From the NCBI GenBank assembly GCA_001600695.1, contig BCKQ01000013.1, forward strand, positions 1 to 64,000: a stretch of DNA of 64,000 nucleotides. Reading direction: 5' to 3'. Shown in pieces: positions 8,837 through 19,589 of this stretch (positions are counted from its first letter, which is position 1; each line of letters starts with the position of its first letter). This stretch comes from Ascoidea asiatica (taxonomy: Eukaryota; Ascomycota; Saccharomycetes; Ascoideales; Ascoideaceae). The notes under the pieces were generated by a model. That model was given only the letters and a program-made list of their open reading frames with translations, did not search any database and was not told where the DNA came from. The position numbers and the translations under genes are program-made.

Positions 8837-10282
8837 TCATGATCTATAATCACCATTGATAGTAACATAATCATGAGTTAAATCACAAGTCCAAAACTTA
8901 GAAGAAAAACCTTTACCAGTACCTAAATTAACATTAATTGTTAAATCTTCAAATTCTAAAATCTCTTTTGCTCTATTTTCATCAACAATTTCAGGTTCAC
9001 CATTAATTAATAAATTTAAAGGTTTTGAACCATCTTGTGGTATGAAACTTAAACTTGTTTTATTTGGTATAATATCTTCAACATCAGAATAACCAATTGC
9101 ACATAAAATTCTACCCCAATTTGCATCTTTACCATATAAAGCAGTTTTAACTAAATTTGAATTTGCAATTGAAGAAGCAATTTTTTTTGCAGATTCATCA
9201 TTTGAAGCATCTTCAATATTAATTGTGACAAATTTTGTTGCACCTTCACCATCTCTAACTATTAAATGTGCTAAAGTTTGAGCAAATTCAGTAAATACAT
9301 TTAATAAAATTTTATAATTATCTGAATTTATATCATTATCAGTTATTATTGGACCACCTGCAGCACCATTTGATAAAGCAATAATTGAATCATTTGTTGA
9401 CATATCACCATCAACGGAAATACAATTAAAAGATTTATTAGTTGCATAAGTTAAAATTTTTTTTAAAGTTGAAGAATTTATTGGTAAATCTGTTAAAAAT
9501 AAAGCTAATAAAGTTGCCATATTTGGACAAATCATACCTGCACCTTTTGCAATTCCAGTTATTGAATAATCTATATTATTTAATTTAAAAGATTTTGAAA
9601 TTAATTTTGGAAAAGTATCAGTTGTCATTATACCTTCAGCACAATTTAACCAATTTTTATGATCTGAACCAAGATATTTATTTTTATTATTAAAAAATTC
9701 ATCAATACCATTATAAATATTTTGCATTGGTAAATGTTGACCAATTACACCAGTTGACATAACTAAAGTTGATAAATCATTTGGTTTTATATCATTTGGA
9801 TTAATATTTTTATCAATTTTAGATGTAGATGTAGATACATTATTGACATTTTGATCAATATAATTTGAAGTTAATTTTGAATTATTATAACCTTTTAAAC
9901 CAGTTACTGAATTTGCACAAGCACTATTAATTAAAATTGAATAAATATTTTCACCATTTTTAAAATTTAAAATTTCTTTATCTAAAATTACAGGAGCCGC
10001 TTTAAATTTATTTGTTGTAAAACAACCTGCTGAATTACATGGTAAGTCAGATATTATTAAAGATAAATCATTTTTTAAATTATTTTTTTTTAAACCACAA
10101 TTTAATGAACCAACTTTAAAAGATTTTGGATAATTTCCATTATTTGGAATATATTTTAGTTTATTTTTTGGATATGAATTTAAAATTAATGAATTTTTTA
10201 TTGAAAATGATCTTGATTGGGATAGTAAATTAAAACTTTTCATGAATGTAGTTTTTTTGAAATTTGAAGAAATTGAAATCAT
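8837..10282 (-). CDS. ARG7: Mitochondrial bifunctional ornithine acetyltransferase / acetylglutamate synthase (ArgJ family)
   Basis: The enzyme recycles the acetyl group from N-acetylornithine to glutamate in arginine biosynthesis in the mitochondrial matrix. Family marks visible are GSLNCGLKKN near the N-terminus, the oxyanion-type GVIGQHLPM block, TTDTFPK, and the autoproteolysis site GAGMICPNMATLLA. The precursor is cut before the Thr that becomes the catalytic nucleophile (Thr257 from this start). C-terminal blocks GDGEGATKFVTI, GKDANWGRILCAIGYS and SSKFWTCDLTHDYV complete the fold. An in-frame ATG at 10345 would add 21 hydrophobic residues. I prefer the ATG at 10282 because it gives a Ser/Lys/Arg-rich mitochondrial presequence (MISISSNFKKTTFMKSF) and a 481-residue protein nearer to the usual family length (about 440). 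Confidence 0.95.
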   Translation of the reverse strand: MISISSNFKKTTFMKSFNLLSQSRSFSIKNSLILNSYPKNKLKYIPNNGNYPKSFKVGSLNCGLKKNNLKNDLSLIISDLPCNSAGCFTTNKFKAAPVILDKEILNFKNGENIYSILINSACANSVTGLKGYNNSKLTSNYIDQNVNNVSTSTSKIDKNINPNDIKPNDLSTLVMSTGVIGQHLPMQNIYNGIDEFFNNKNKYLGSDHKNWLNCAEGIMTTDTFPKLISKSFKLNNIDYSITGIAKGAGMICPNMATLLALFLTDLPINSSTLKKILTYATNKSFNCISVDGDMSTNDSIIALSNGAAGGPIITDNDINSDNYKILLNVFTEFAQTLAHLIVRDGEGATKFVTINIEDASNDESAKKIASSIANSNLVKTALYGKDANWGRILCAIGYSDVEDIIPNKTSLSFIPQDGSKPLNLLINGEPEIVDENRAKEILEFEDLTINVNLGTGKGFSSKFWTCDLTHDYVTINGDYRS

Positions 10283-10345
10283 TTTGAATATTATTATCCT
10301 GTTCTTATTTGAAAAAGTAAATAAAAAAATTAAGAATAAAGTCAA

Positions 10346-11550
10346 TTATTAAATTAAACCAATTAGTTTTTTTTTGGCTTAGGTTTATTTCACTTTATCA
10401 GATTCAAAATTCAAAAATGAGTAATATTAATTGTTAATTTGTATACAAATCTCGATAAAGTTATTATTATCGATCAATGCTGTTTTTTTGGTGTGAAAAA
10501 TATGAAAAATTTCGGAATTTCCTAATTTTGACACCGGTCAGATATAAAATTATACTCACGTGTTTATTGTATCAAGTGCAAGTTACAGCGAATAAACTTT
10601 GAGCCGGAACTGGAATTAAAAGTTACCAACTCCTTGGAACCATGGATTTGATATTTCCGAATACGAGTTAAACAACGAAGAACGACAGAAATAGCGAAGA
10701 ACGACAAGAGTGGGTTATTACTTCAACACATGGCGTGAAGCTAAACGAGCACAGCATAAACACAAGCACAACAACAACACCAACCACAAGATATGCTCAA
10801 ATCATAACAGTGGGTCATGTGATCAGTGAAGGAAGGGTAGTTGGTACTTCCTTTCTCTTTTTCCTTTCCCACAGCTGAAACAGGCTCAAGTTCTGCAAGT
10901 TCCAGAAACAGCAAAACCACCAAAAGCACCAGAAGCAGCACACTTGCCACTTGCCACTGGCTGAGAGAGTGAGTTGTGCGTGCAAAGCGAAAGTCTGTTT
11001 GGATCTTCTTTCTTTCTTCTTTCTTTCTTCTTCTTCTTCTTCTTCTTCTTTTTCTTCTGAATCCTAAACCTTTCACTGTCAAATTATTGCTGATTCCAAA
11101 TTGTTATTCTCCTAACCTGCCAGAAAATACTAATAATATTCTATTAAATCTCTATTATAAAAAATAAAATAATCAATCAAAATAGATAAAATAAAGATCA
11201 AATAAGAATCAGAAGTAAAATTAAAACTAGATTTAAAATGAAATAATCGTAAATATAAAAAGTATTAATATCAACTATCAAATATCTAACATATTCATTA
11301 TTTATTCAATATACACTAACTTATTTATCATTAGTCTGATATTCAGTACAAAATTATACTCCTAATCTATTAATTTATTAATCTTTAATACTTTTTTATT
11401 TTTTTTCTTTTAAAAGTTACTTAATATTACAAACAAGTAATATATAATCAATCTATTCAAAATATTTCCTTAATATATTTATATAATATCTAATAATCAC
11501 AACCATATTCTTTTTTTCAATTTTTAATCATAATATATTCAATATTATTA
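10346..11550. promoter_or_regulatory. Divergent ARG7-SET3 intergenic region with GC-richer island and CTT microsatellite
   Basis: About 10530-11000 is richer in G+C than the flanking genes and contains ACACCGGTCAG and a CACGTG (about 10558). A long pyrimidine CTT/CTTT microsatellite occupies 11004-11058. No TGASTCA core was found next to ARG7. From 11160 to 11550 the DNA is very AT-rich, as expected for the SET3 5' region. Short open frames here arise from the microsatellite and have no family likeness. Confidence 0.5.
11004..11058. repeat. CTT/CTTT microsatellite
   Basis: A polypyrimidine run of CTT units with interspersed CTTT, on the SET3-proximal side of a GC-richer intergenic island. 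Such tracts can act as nucleosome-excluding promoter elements, but that is inference here. Confidence 0.9.
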
Positions 11551-14500
11551 ATGACTGAAAGAAATAAAATATCTCCAAATATTAATAAAGTTCAAAATAA
11601 TCAACAAAATAATTCAAATAATCAAAATAATTCAAATAATTCAAATAATATAAATGCTATTACAATGAAGGATCCTTCTCTTTTAGAAGATGCTTCAACT
11701 CTTTTAATGTTCTCAAATGCTGCCATTCTTAATTCTCATGTTCAATCTCAATCTCAATCTCAATCTCAATCTCAAATTAAGAATCTGAATCTGAATATGA
11801 ATCAACCTCATCAGCGTTATCCTTCAAATCATTCAGTTAATAGTAATTCAAATTCAAATTCAACTATAAGTAATGTTAATAATATAAATAATTTAAATAA
11901 TCTAAATAATCTAAATAATTTAAGTAATATAAATAACTTAAATAATTTCAGTAATATTCAAAATCCTCAAAATTATAATCAAGTTTTAAATCAAAATCAA
12001 AATCAGAATCAAAACCAGAATCAATTACCTCTTTTAGTATCATCTACTTCAATACCAAATAATAACAATAACAATAATAATAACAATAACATTAACATCA
12101 AAAAGCATACAACTTATCCAAATATATTATCTAATTCTAATTCTATTTCTTCTCCATCTCCTCCTTTAACTTCTTTACTTCTTTCTTCTAATAAAACTAT
12201 AAATAATAATAATAATAATTTAAATCAAAATATAAATCAAAATATAAATCATTTTAATAATCATTCTTATCGTAATATAGTAAATAATACAAACTCAAAT
12301 TCAAATACAAATACAACTAATATATCTAATAATAATTACAATAATCATAATCATTCTCGTAATCATAGTAATCATCATTCTAATTCAAATCCAAATTCAA
12401 ATTCAATAACTCCTTCACCTCCATTATCTAATACAAATAAATCAATTCCTGGTCCTGCTTCAGCTGTTTTATTTTCAATCAATGATACAAATAATAATAA
12501 TAACAATAATAACATTAGCAATGATAATAATGATATTAATAACAATAATAAACTAAATCAATCAAATATTTATTCTTCCAATATTTTAAACTCAAGTTTT
12601 AATTCAAATTCCACTTTAACCGATAATAATAGTAATAATAACAATAATAATAATAATTTATCTGTAAATTCTTCTTTATACAACTATAACCTAAGTAATC
12701 AAAGTCAGAACCAAATCCCAAATCAAAATCAAAATCAAAATCAAAATAAAAATACTTTTTTAAATAAATTTTCAACTTCTTTTATAAATAATCCTCAAAA
12801 TTCTAATGATGATAAACAACATAATATTAATCTTATTAATAATAATTATAATAATACTAATCATAATCGAAATCCAAATAATATTTCAAATTTATTAAAT
12901 AATGATTCTAATATTTCTTCAAATAATAATATCAATAACATTAATAAAAATAACAATTTTAATAATTTCAATAATTTTAATAATAGAAATAACATTAATA
13001 ATATAAATAACATAAATAATATAAACAACATAAATAATTTGAATAATATGAATAATTTAAATAATAATTCTCCACATACAAATGTTAAAGCTATAGTTGC
13101 AGCTGCAGCTTTAGCTGATGCTGCCGCTCAACCTTTACCTTTAAATCATCATTTTCATTCTCACTCTCAATCTCAGCCTCAATCAAATCCAATTTCTCAA
13201 CCTCAACCTCAACCTCAAATTCAACCTCAAATTCAATCAAATCGTTCAGTTTCTGCTCAATCAAGAATTAAAAAAAATGCTTTGGAAAATTTAATGAATC
13301 CAACAAATTCTTATATACATTCAACTTCTCCATCTCCTTCAATAATACCAAATTTATCATTAAATCCAATAAATCAATTAAAAAACTCAATTAAATCTAT
13401 CTCAACTATTCAACTTACTCAACCAATTCAACCTATTCAAACTTCAATGACTTTACAATCTATTCAACCAAATCAAGTTATTTCAAAATTATCTACTTCT
13501 CAAAATAATAAATCAAATAAGATTATTAAACCTTTAAAAGTAACAAAATCTTCAAAACAACCTAAATCTGTTAAACCTCCAAAATCTATAAAACCTACAA
13601 AACCTAATAAATCAAAACAAGTAAAACAGATAAAACCTAATATCATTACTCAAGATTCATCAAAAATTAATATTCAAAATTTTTTAAATAAAAATGACAA
13701 AGATAATAAAAATTTCAACAATCAGTCTTTGATCAATAATGAAATTATTAGTAATAATAAAAGTTCAAATATAAATTTTATTCCACCATCTACTAATATT
13801 TCTACTTCTACAACTACCCATAATAATAATACTAATAATAATAGTAATGCCAAAAATTCAATAAAAAAAAATACTATAGCGAGCTTACTATCAAATAATT
13901 ATTCAAGTGCGCCTGAGAATAAGTCACAACCATCAATTTCAACACAACTACCAATTCAATCACAGTCCCAACTCAATACACAGACTCAAATGGAAAAACA
14001 AGTAGAGTTCAACATGCAAATACCTCAAAAGCAACAAGCTCATCAGTCAAATCAATTGTCAATATCTAATTTAATTTCACCATCTAATGATTATAATTAC
14101 TTATCAAATGTGGTTAAAAATCAAGCATTAAAACAAGCTATGAATCAATCATCGAATCAACCAATAAGTCAACCATCAATACAGGTACAAAATCAGGCAC
14201 AAAATCAGGCACAAAATCAGAATCAAATATCAGAAAAAGTTTCAGGACAAGTTCCAAGCCAAATCAAAGTTTCAAATAAACCTCAAGTGATTAACGAAGC
14301 AAATGAGAATAAAATCACATTAACATCTAATTCTATTCAACCATCGCTTTCTGTTTCAATACCGTTATCAAAAGCTGCTCAGAAAAATTTAATGAATCAT
14401 GAAATTTTAAATATCAAACCTAAAGGAAAAGTAGCTAAAGCTAAGACTAAAAAAAGTAAAAAGAATGCAATCAGTAATTTAATTGATGATAATACTGACC

Positions 14501-17500
14501 TTAATTACTTAAAGCCCGTCGGTGAAAAAATTACTTTAGACATCAAGCCTAAATTAGAAATAAACGATAATAGTTCAACATCCAAAGAAAAAGGAACTTT
14601 TTCTGAATATGAGATTAAGGAAGGAAAAGAAATAGAGAAAAAAGGTTTCTTAACCAAAGTTAACTCTAATGAAGATCAAATTTCAAAAAATAACTTTGTG
14701 TCACCATCTCCAACGCCCTCTGAAATAATTAATCAGGGACAAGCTCCTTCTTATGCAGTGAACCCTAACTCTGGCATCATTGACTGTATATGTGAGATAA
14801 ATGACGATGATGGTTTTACTATACAATGTGATAAATGCTTTCGCTGGCAACATGCAAGCTGCTTCAATATTGATATTAATGATGTTCCAGAAATATACCT
14901 TTGTGAGAAGTGTGATGTCAAAGCTTTTGCCAAAAAGAAAATAGATATTAAACGAGTTAAAGAGATTCAGAAATTCAAAATAACAGAATTGCAACTAGCA
15001 AATCAGAATCAACTTTCTTCTCAACAACATGCTCTGTCTTTACCTCCAGTTCAACCTGAACCTTTGATAGTAAAGCCAGCAACCTCTGATACATCACTGC
15101 TTTTAGATGATAAAATAATTGCAACTATAACTCCAGATACTTTATTAGAAAAAGAAAAGGACAAAGAAAAAGAAAATTTAAAAGTAGAGCTAAAAATTGA
15201 ATCCCCTGTTATTACTGGACGAAAAAGAAAAAATACAGAATCTGCTAAAACGCCGAGTGAAGTAGCTTCCACTTTACCTGTATCAACAAAAAGAAATAAA
15301 AATGAGAATGAGAATAAAAGAGGTAAAACATCATCTAATTCAGCAACTGAGAATATTTCAAATAACCAAAAAAACAAAAAAAGAAAGAAAGAACAAACAG
15401 AAGAAGAAGAGGCCAATTCAAAATTAATTACTAAGTTTGAATTAACTGGAGATAATTTTTATAAAGTTGCATACTTTAACTTGAACAATTTAGAATATAG
15501 AACAATTTTTTTAAAAAAATATTTTTTAGTTGAATTACCTTTAATTGTTAAAAAATTGACCGAAAATTTTGATTTGAATTCTCTAAATGTTATTCCAATA
15601 AACACAGAAAAATATCAAAAACTTTCATTTCCACACTTGGTTGTTAGATCTATATTTGACTCTGATGGAGCTGCAACGAGGCAAGGATCAAAATTTTCTG
15701 GAATATCTAATATGGGTTTATACACAGAAGATAATATACCTTCTGCAAACTATTTAATTGGAGAATTTTTAGGTGAATTAGATTTGCAAGAGAATTATAT
15801 TAGAAATCCAATTAATCAATACAGACTGTGGGGAGTTCCAAAAAATTATAATTTTTTTGTTAATTATTTAATCGAGGATTCTATTAATGAAGGTTCTGGT
15901 GACTCAAAATCTGCTAATGAATCCTCCGATGAACCTGTAATGGAAACTGTTATTAACTCAAATGCTGAAAAGTTTAATAAGTTTGCTGAAGAAAATTTAT
16001 TGCTCCCTTTATATGTTAATAGCAAAATATCGGGAAATGGTACTAGATTTATAAGGAAAAGTTGTTATCCAAATTGTAAATTACAGACTGTTTTATTGAA
16101 TAATAAAAAAGGAAATTATAAAGTGAAGTTTTATTTAACATCTCTTAAATCGATTGAATCAAATACAGAATTAACTATAAGTTGGGAATGGAATAAAGAG
16201 CATTTATTTAACAAAGTTTTCACTTCAAAAGTTATTGGAAGTATTAATGATAATAATGAGCAAATCAAATCTAATTTTAATTCTCTTTCAGAAGATGAGA
16301 AAGTTGAATTAATTTCATCTATTGAAATGATTTTAAATCAATGTAAATGTGGTTGTTATGCGCCAGGTACTAATGTTAATAATTCCGATTGTAAATTATT
16401 GAAAATTAAAAAAATGGGTAGTTACTATTATAGATCAAATAAAAAATTAAAGACCAATAAAGTTTCGAATTTTAATTCAAATGATAATGCAAATAGTTTG
16501 CCTACAGACGTACTGGATATAGAATCACCATTGAGTGGAAATAATACTGGAATTTGTAATACTAGTTCAATTTTACTTGATGAAATTGCGGAAAAAAGAG
16601 GAGTAATTGAAAAAAAAAATGGTAAAGTAAGTATAAACGCAAGACTTGAATTTCGTGATAAATTAATTGAAGAGAAATTGAAGAAAGAAGAAGAATTAAA
16701 GCAAAGTTTAATTGAAAAGGCCAAAGATGAAGATGAAGCTCCTAAGGATGTCAAAATCAATGATAAAACATTGGATGTAGATACAGATACTTTGATGAAG
16801 GATGTGAGTGAATCTAATGATTTGATTATAGATAAAGAAGATAATAATTTGGAGGACTCAAAAGATCAGAAAGTTTCAAAAGATAATAAAGATTTTAAGG
16901 ATGAGGATGAATTGAACAATATCAGTGAAAATGAAGATATTAAAAAGGATTTAACTAATGAACCTGATGGTAATTCAATAAAGTTTGAAACTTGTGTTAA
17001 AAGAAATAAGAAATTTCAAGATAATTTTTCATTTTTACCTTATAAATATAATTTAATTGCCAAATCTATTAAAAAATGTGATGTGAATTTAGATATAAAT
17101 GGGAAAATGGATGTTAAATCTAAAGAATTGATTGATGAAGAATATTTACCAGTTCCAATCAAATTAAAATCTAACTTACAGTTAAATCTTTCCAGTGATA
17201 TAACTTCAATAGAAGTTAGTAATGATAGTGAATCAAATATCAATGGTATCAATGGTATCAATAATAATTATAAAAATAGTAATAATAAGGTCAATAATAC
17301 CAATAACAATGCTGATAGTAATAATATTGATATTAAAAAATTCAGCATTGATGGTAATATTGATACTAACAGCAGTATTAATAATAGTAGTGTAAATAAA
17401 GGTAATAAAATAGAGACTGCATTATTAGGTGGGTCAGCATCACCAGTTGAAATTATAACTGGTATAGATGGTCTTGGAATGGACTCACCTTCAACGTATA

Positions 17501-17607
17501 CTGAAAATAATAAAGAAGAAAATAATAATTCTCAAAAGCCTTTAAAAGCAGTTAAAAAATTATCATATGCTGATTATTTAAATAGAAAAAAAAAGAAATC
17601 AGTCTAA
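11551..17607 (+). CDS. SET3: SET3/SET4-type PHD-SET protein, Set3 complex scaffold (2018 aa)
   Basis: Set3 is the PHD- and SET-containing scaffold of the Set3C histone deacetylase complex, which binds H3K4me2 and represses transcripts in the nucleus. Residues 1-1000 are Asn/Gln/Ser/Pro-rich low complexity. A PHD finger lies at about 1077-1121 (DCICEINDDDGF, CDKCFRWQH, CEKC). Lys-rich segments follow, then a SET domain at about 1400-1550. It has GEFLGELDL, NGTRFIRKSCYPNC in place of the usual NHSCxPN, and ELTISWEW. The departures from the catalytic SET consensus fit the family, whose SET domain is regarded as inactive. A Cys cluster (QCKCGCYAPG) follows near 1595. The protein is nearly three times the length of S. 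cerevisiae Set3, mostly because of the N-terminal expansion. The paralogue Set4 cannot be excluded. Confidence 0.9.
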   Translation: MTERNKISPNINKVQNNQQNNSNNQNNSNNSNNINAITMKDPSLLEDASTLLMFSNAAILNSHVQSQSQSQSQSQIKNLNLNMNQPHQRYPSNHSVNSNSNSNSTISNVNNINNLNNLNNLNNLSNINNLNNFSNIQNPQNYNQVLNQNQNQNQNQNQLPLLVSSTSIPNNNNNNNNNNNINIKKHTTYPNILSNSNSISSPSPPLTSLLLSSNKTINNNNNNLNQNINQNINHFNNHSYRNIVNNTNSNSNTNTTNISNNNYNNHNHSRNHSNHHSNSNPNSNSITPSPPLSNTNKSIPGPASAVLFSINDTNNNNNNNNISNDNNDINNNNKLNQSNIYSSNILNSSFNSNSTLTDNNSNNNNNNNNLSVNSSLYNYNLSNQSQNQIPNQNQNQNQNKNTFLNKFSTSFINNPQNSNDDKQHNINLINNNYNNTNHNRNPNNISNLLNNDSNISSNNNINNINKNNNFNNFNNFNNRNNINNINNINNINNINNLNNMNNLNNNSPHTNVKAIVAAAALADAAAQPLPLNHHFHSHSQSQPQSNPISQPQPQPQIQPQIQSNRSVSAQSRIKKNALENLMNPTNSYIHSTSPSPSIIPNLSLNPINQLKNSIKSISTIQLTQPIQPIQTSMTLQSIQPNQVISKLSTSQNNKSNKIIKPLKVTKSSKQPKSVKPPKSIKPTKPNKSKQVKQIKPNIITQDSSKINIQNFLNKNDKDNKNFNNQSLINNEIISNNKSSNINFIPPSTNISTSTTTHNNNTNNNSNAKNSIKKNTIASLLSNNYSSAPENKSQPSISTQLPIQSQSQLNTQTQMEKQVEFNMQIPQKQQAHQSNQLSISNLISPSNDYNYLSNVVKNQALKQAMNQSSNQPISQPSIQVQNQAQNQAQNQNQISEKVSGQVPSQIKVSNKPQVINEANENKITLTSNSIQPSLSVSIPLSKAAQKNLMNHEILNIKPKGKVAKAKTKKSKKNAISNLIDDNTDLNYLKPVGEKITLDIKPKLEINDNSSTSKEKGTFSEYEIKEGKEIEKKGFLTKVNSNEDQISKNNFVSPSPTPSEIINQGQAPSYAVNPNSGIIDCICEINDDDGFTIQCDKCFRWQHASCFNIDINDVPEIYLCEKCDVKAFAKKKIDIKRVKEIQKFKITELQLANQNQLSSQQHALSLPPVQPEPLIVKPATSDTSLLLDDKIIATITPDTLLEKEKDKEKENLKVELKIESPVITGRKRKNTESAKTPSEVASTLPVSTKRNKNENENKRGKTSSNSATENISNNQKNKKRKKEQTEEEEANSKLITKFELTGDNFYKVAYFNLNNLEYRTIFLKKYFLVELPLIVKKLTENFDLNSLNVIPINTEKYQKLSFPHLVVRSIFDSDGAATRQGSKFSGISNMGLYTEDNIPSANYLIGEFLGELDLQENYIRNPINQYRLWGVPKNYNFFVNYLIEDSINEGSGDSKSANESSDEPVMETVINSNAEKFNKFAEENLLLPLYVNSKISGNGTRFIRKSCYPNCKLQTVLLNNKKGNYKVKFYLTSLKSIESNTELTISWEWNKEHLFNKVFTSKVIGSINDNNEQIKSNFNSLSEDEKVELISSIEMILNQCKCGCYAPGTNVNNSDCKLLKIKKMGSYYYRSNKKLKTNKVSNFNSNDNANSLPTDVLDIESPLSGNNTGICNTSSILLDEIAEKRGVIEKKNGKVSINARLEFRDKLIEEKLKKEEELKQSLIEKAKDEDEAPKDVKINDKTLDVDTDTLMKDVSESNDLIIDKEDNNLEDSKDQKVSKDNKDFKDEDELNNISENEDIKKDLTNEPDGNSIKFETCVKRNKKFQDNFSFLPYKYNLIAKSIKKCDVNLDINGKMDVKSKELIDEEYLPVPIKLKSNLQLNLSSDITSIEVSNDSESNINGINGINNNYKNSNNKVNNTNNNADSNNIDIKKFSIDGNIDTNSSINNSSVNKGNKIETALLGGSASPVEIITGIDGLGMDSPSTYTENNKEENNNSQKPLKAVKKLSYADYLNRKKKKSV

Positions 17608-19589
17608 AAGAATTTATAGAAATATTAATTCATAAATTTTTTCAAATTTATTTTGATTTTATTTATTTCAAGTTATTTTTCACTTTTGACACTAGATGTT
17701 TGTTTGTATAAGTAGTCTTTTTTTGTTTTTATTTTAGTTTTTGTATTTATTTATGTTTTAGTTTGTGTTCAATTTGTATTTTTTATAAAATTTATGACTT
17801 TTATCAATAGATTTGAGAAATTAATCTTTTGGATAGACTTATGGAGGTTTCGATAGTATTTTTTCTTCGGATTAAGTAAATAAGTTTCAACATCAAATTG
17901 ATGTTAATATAATATAATATAATATAATATAATATAATATAATATAATATAATAAAAATTAGGAATAAAATGTAGAATCTTTCAAAAATTTGTAGTTTAA
18001 CAAATACCCTTTAACATATTAAATCAAATAGAAATGCGTGGGTCAGGTTCAGCGCAAGATCACCAGCCCCAAACAAGCACAGGGACTCTTTTTTTCTGGA
18101 GTGGGCTCAGCCATAAGCTTCGAAGGCCTTGCAGTTGATTGCATTTATTGTATTTTTCAAAACATCTTCTCTGGAGACCAGTTTAAGGGAACTTGGTTTT
18201 GTTTTACAGTAGTGTTCTTTTGTTCTTTTATGCTCTGTTATTATCACGCTTTCTGAGTTCCGGCCTTTCCTGTAAGGATTTCCGGGCTGTAAAATTGTTT
18301 TGTCAACGTGCTGGTGCATGATAAGCTTTTTGAATGACGCTCTGAACCTGATTGGATCCCAAGAAGGAAAACGGAACGTTGTGGATTGTGTGTGTACAAT
18401 ACAGCTCTTTCAGAGAGCGTCGAAGCTCAGTAAGTTGAAAAAAGTAGCGAAGTAAGCTGAGACAATTGCTAACTCCAGTAAATATAGTACGGTAGAGCTG
18501 GTAACGCTGAACTCTGGAGGTGGCTCGCAACGGCGGAATGCACTTGGACAGCCCTTTTACTGGTTGGGTTTAAGGCCTGTTCTGCTGGTTCCATTGACCT
18601 TTTGAGATTGTTTTGTTTATGCTGCATTCATTCATTTATTCATTTACTATTCGAGTATTTCATGCTTACTGTAGTAGAACTACTAGTATTAGCAGTAGTA
18701 GATCTTAAAGTTTGAATATCAAATAGTGAGAGAAGAAACATTGAATGATAATCATGGAAATATCAAGAAACAATTTTCAAAGAAATGAATCAGTTAATAA
18801 ATCATTTAAATAAACAATAATCGATCAAAGTTTCAAGAGTTGAGAGCTTTAAATCTTGACATCTTGAAATTTTGAAATCAAAAATACTGTATAAATAACG
18901 ATTAACCAATTTGTAAATTTGTAAATTACAAAATAATGAAATGGCAATTTCATTAAGATATGTTGAAGTCAAGATTTGAAGTTATTTAAACTAAATTCAC
19001 TTTCTGGGCTTACATAAAGCTAACTTTATGAATTCTTTAGGCTGTTTAATGTAGATTAATTTCATTCTATATTTTTTTTTTTTATTTTTAATACGTATAA
19101 TGAATAACTATTAAAGGAAATATTTTCGATTCCCTTTATACTATTTTTTATAGAATATTATTTTATTATCCTTTAATTGAAATATTCTTGACACCATTAT
19201 ACTATTACTATTAAAGTATCTTCATATTTTTATATATCTCTGAATTTAATCAATGATTATATAACTTTTATTTCTATTTCATATTCCAGTTTTACCATAA
19301 CCAAAACATTAAAATTCAATCATATATTATACTTAATATTATAACCAAAAAAAATACTTTAATCTGGTTCAAATTTATTATAACATTTATCAAATTATCC
19401 TAAGATTAACATCAATCTAAGAAACCCTTGTTGATCATGAAATATCTTTAAATCATTTTATATCATATCTCATTGACTAACTCATCTAATCTAATTTATT
19501 ATTATCAAATTCATCTTTTTTTAATTACTCTTTACTGTGTATTTAATATTCATTTATCTTCAATAAAATTCATTTAATACTCTCGCATA
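17608..19589. promoter_or_regulatory. SET3-KRE6 intergenic region with pentanucleotide repeat and GC-richer island
   Basis: After the SET3 3' end comes a TAATA repeat (17905-17953). A GC-richer island at about 18035-18600 contains GGTTCAGCGC (18046-18055), AGTGGGCTCA (18100-18109), GAGACCA (18174-18180) and a GTGG...TGTGTGTACA block (18381-18406). Three of these motifs recur in the island at 39880-40380 upstream of the KDM5-like gene. Open frames in the island resemble no protein family. From 18600 to the KRE6 start the DNA is AT-rich and unremarkable. Confidence 0.5.
17905..17953. repeat. TAATA pentanucleotide microsatellite
   Basis: About ten perfect copies of a TAATA unit. The same unit is expanded independently at 45352-45392. 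Confidence 0.92.

Noticed and set aside
10345-10345. ATG at 10345 as the ARG7 start
   Set aside because: It would add a hydrophobic 21-residue leader. The next ATG gives a normal mitochondrial presequence and a more typical length, though the upstream start cannot be fully excluded.
10741-11082. 113-codon reverse-strand open frame between ARG7 and SET3
   Set aside because: It runs through the CTT microsatellite (poly-Arg start) and an intergenic island, with no family likeness.
18038-18530. Several 70-75 codon open frames in the KRE6 upstream island
   Set aside because: They overlap on both strands, have no motifs, and the block is better explained as regulatory DNA.
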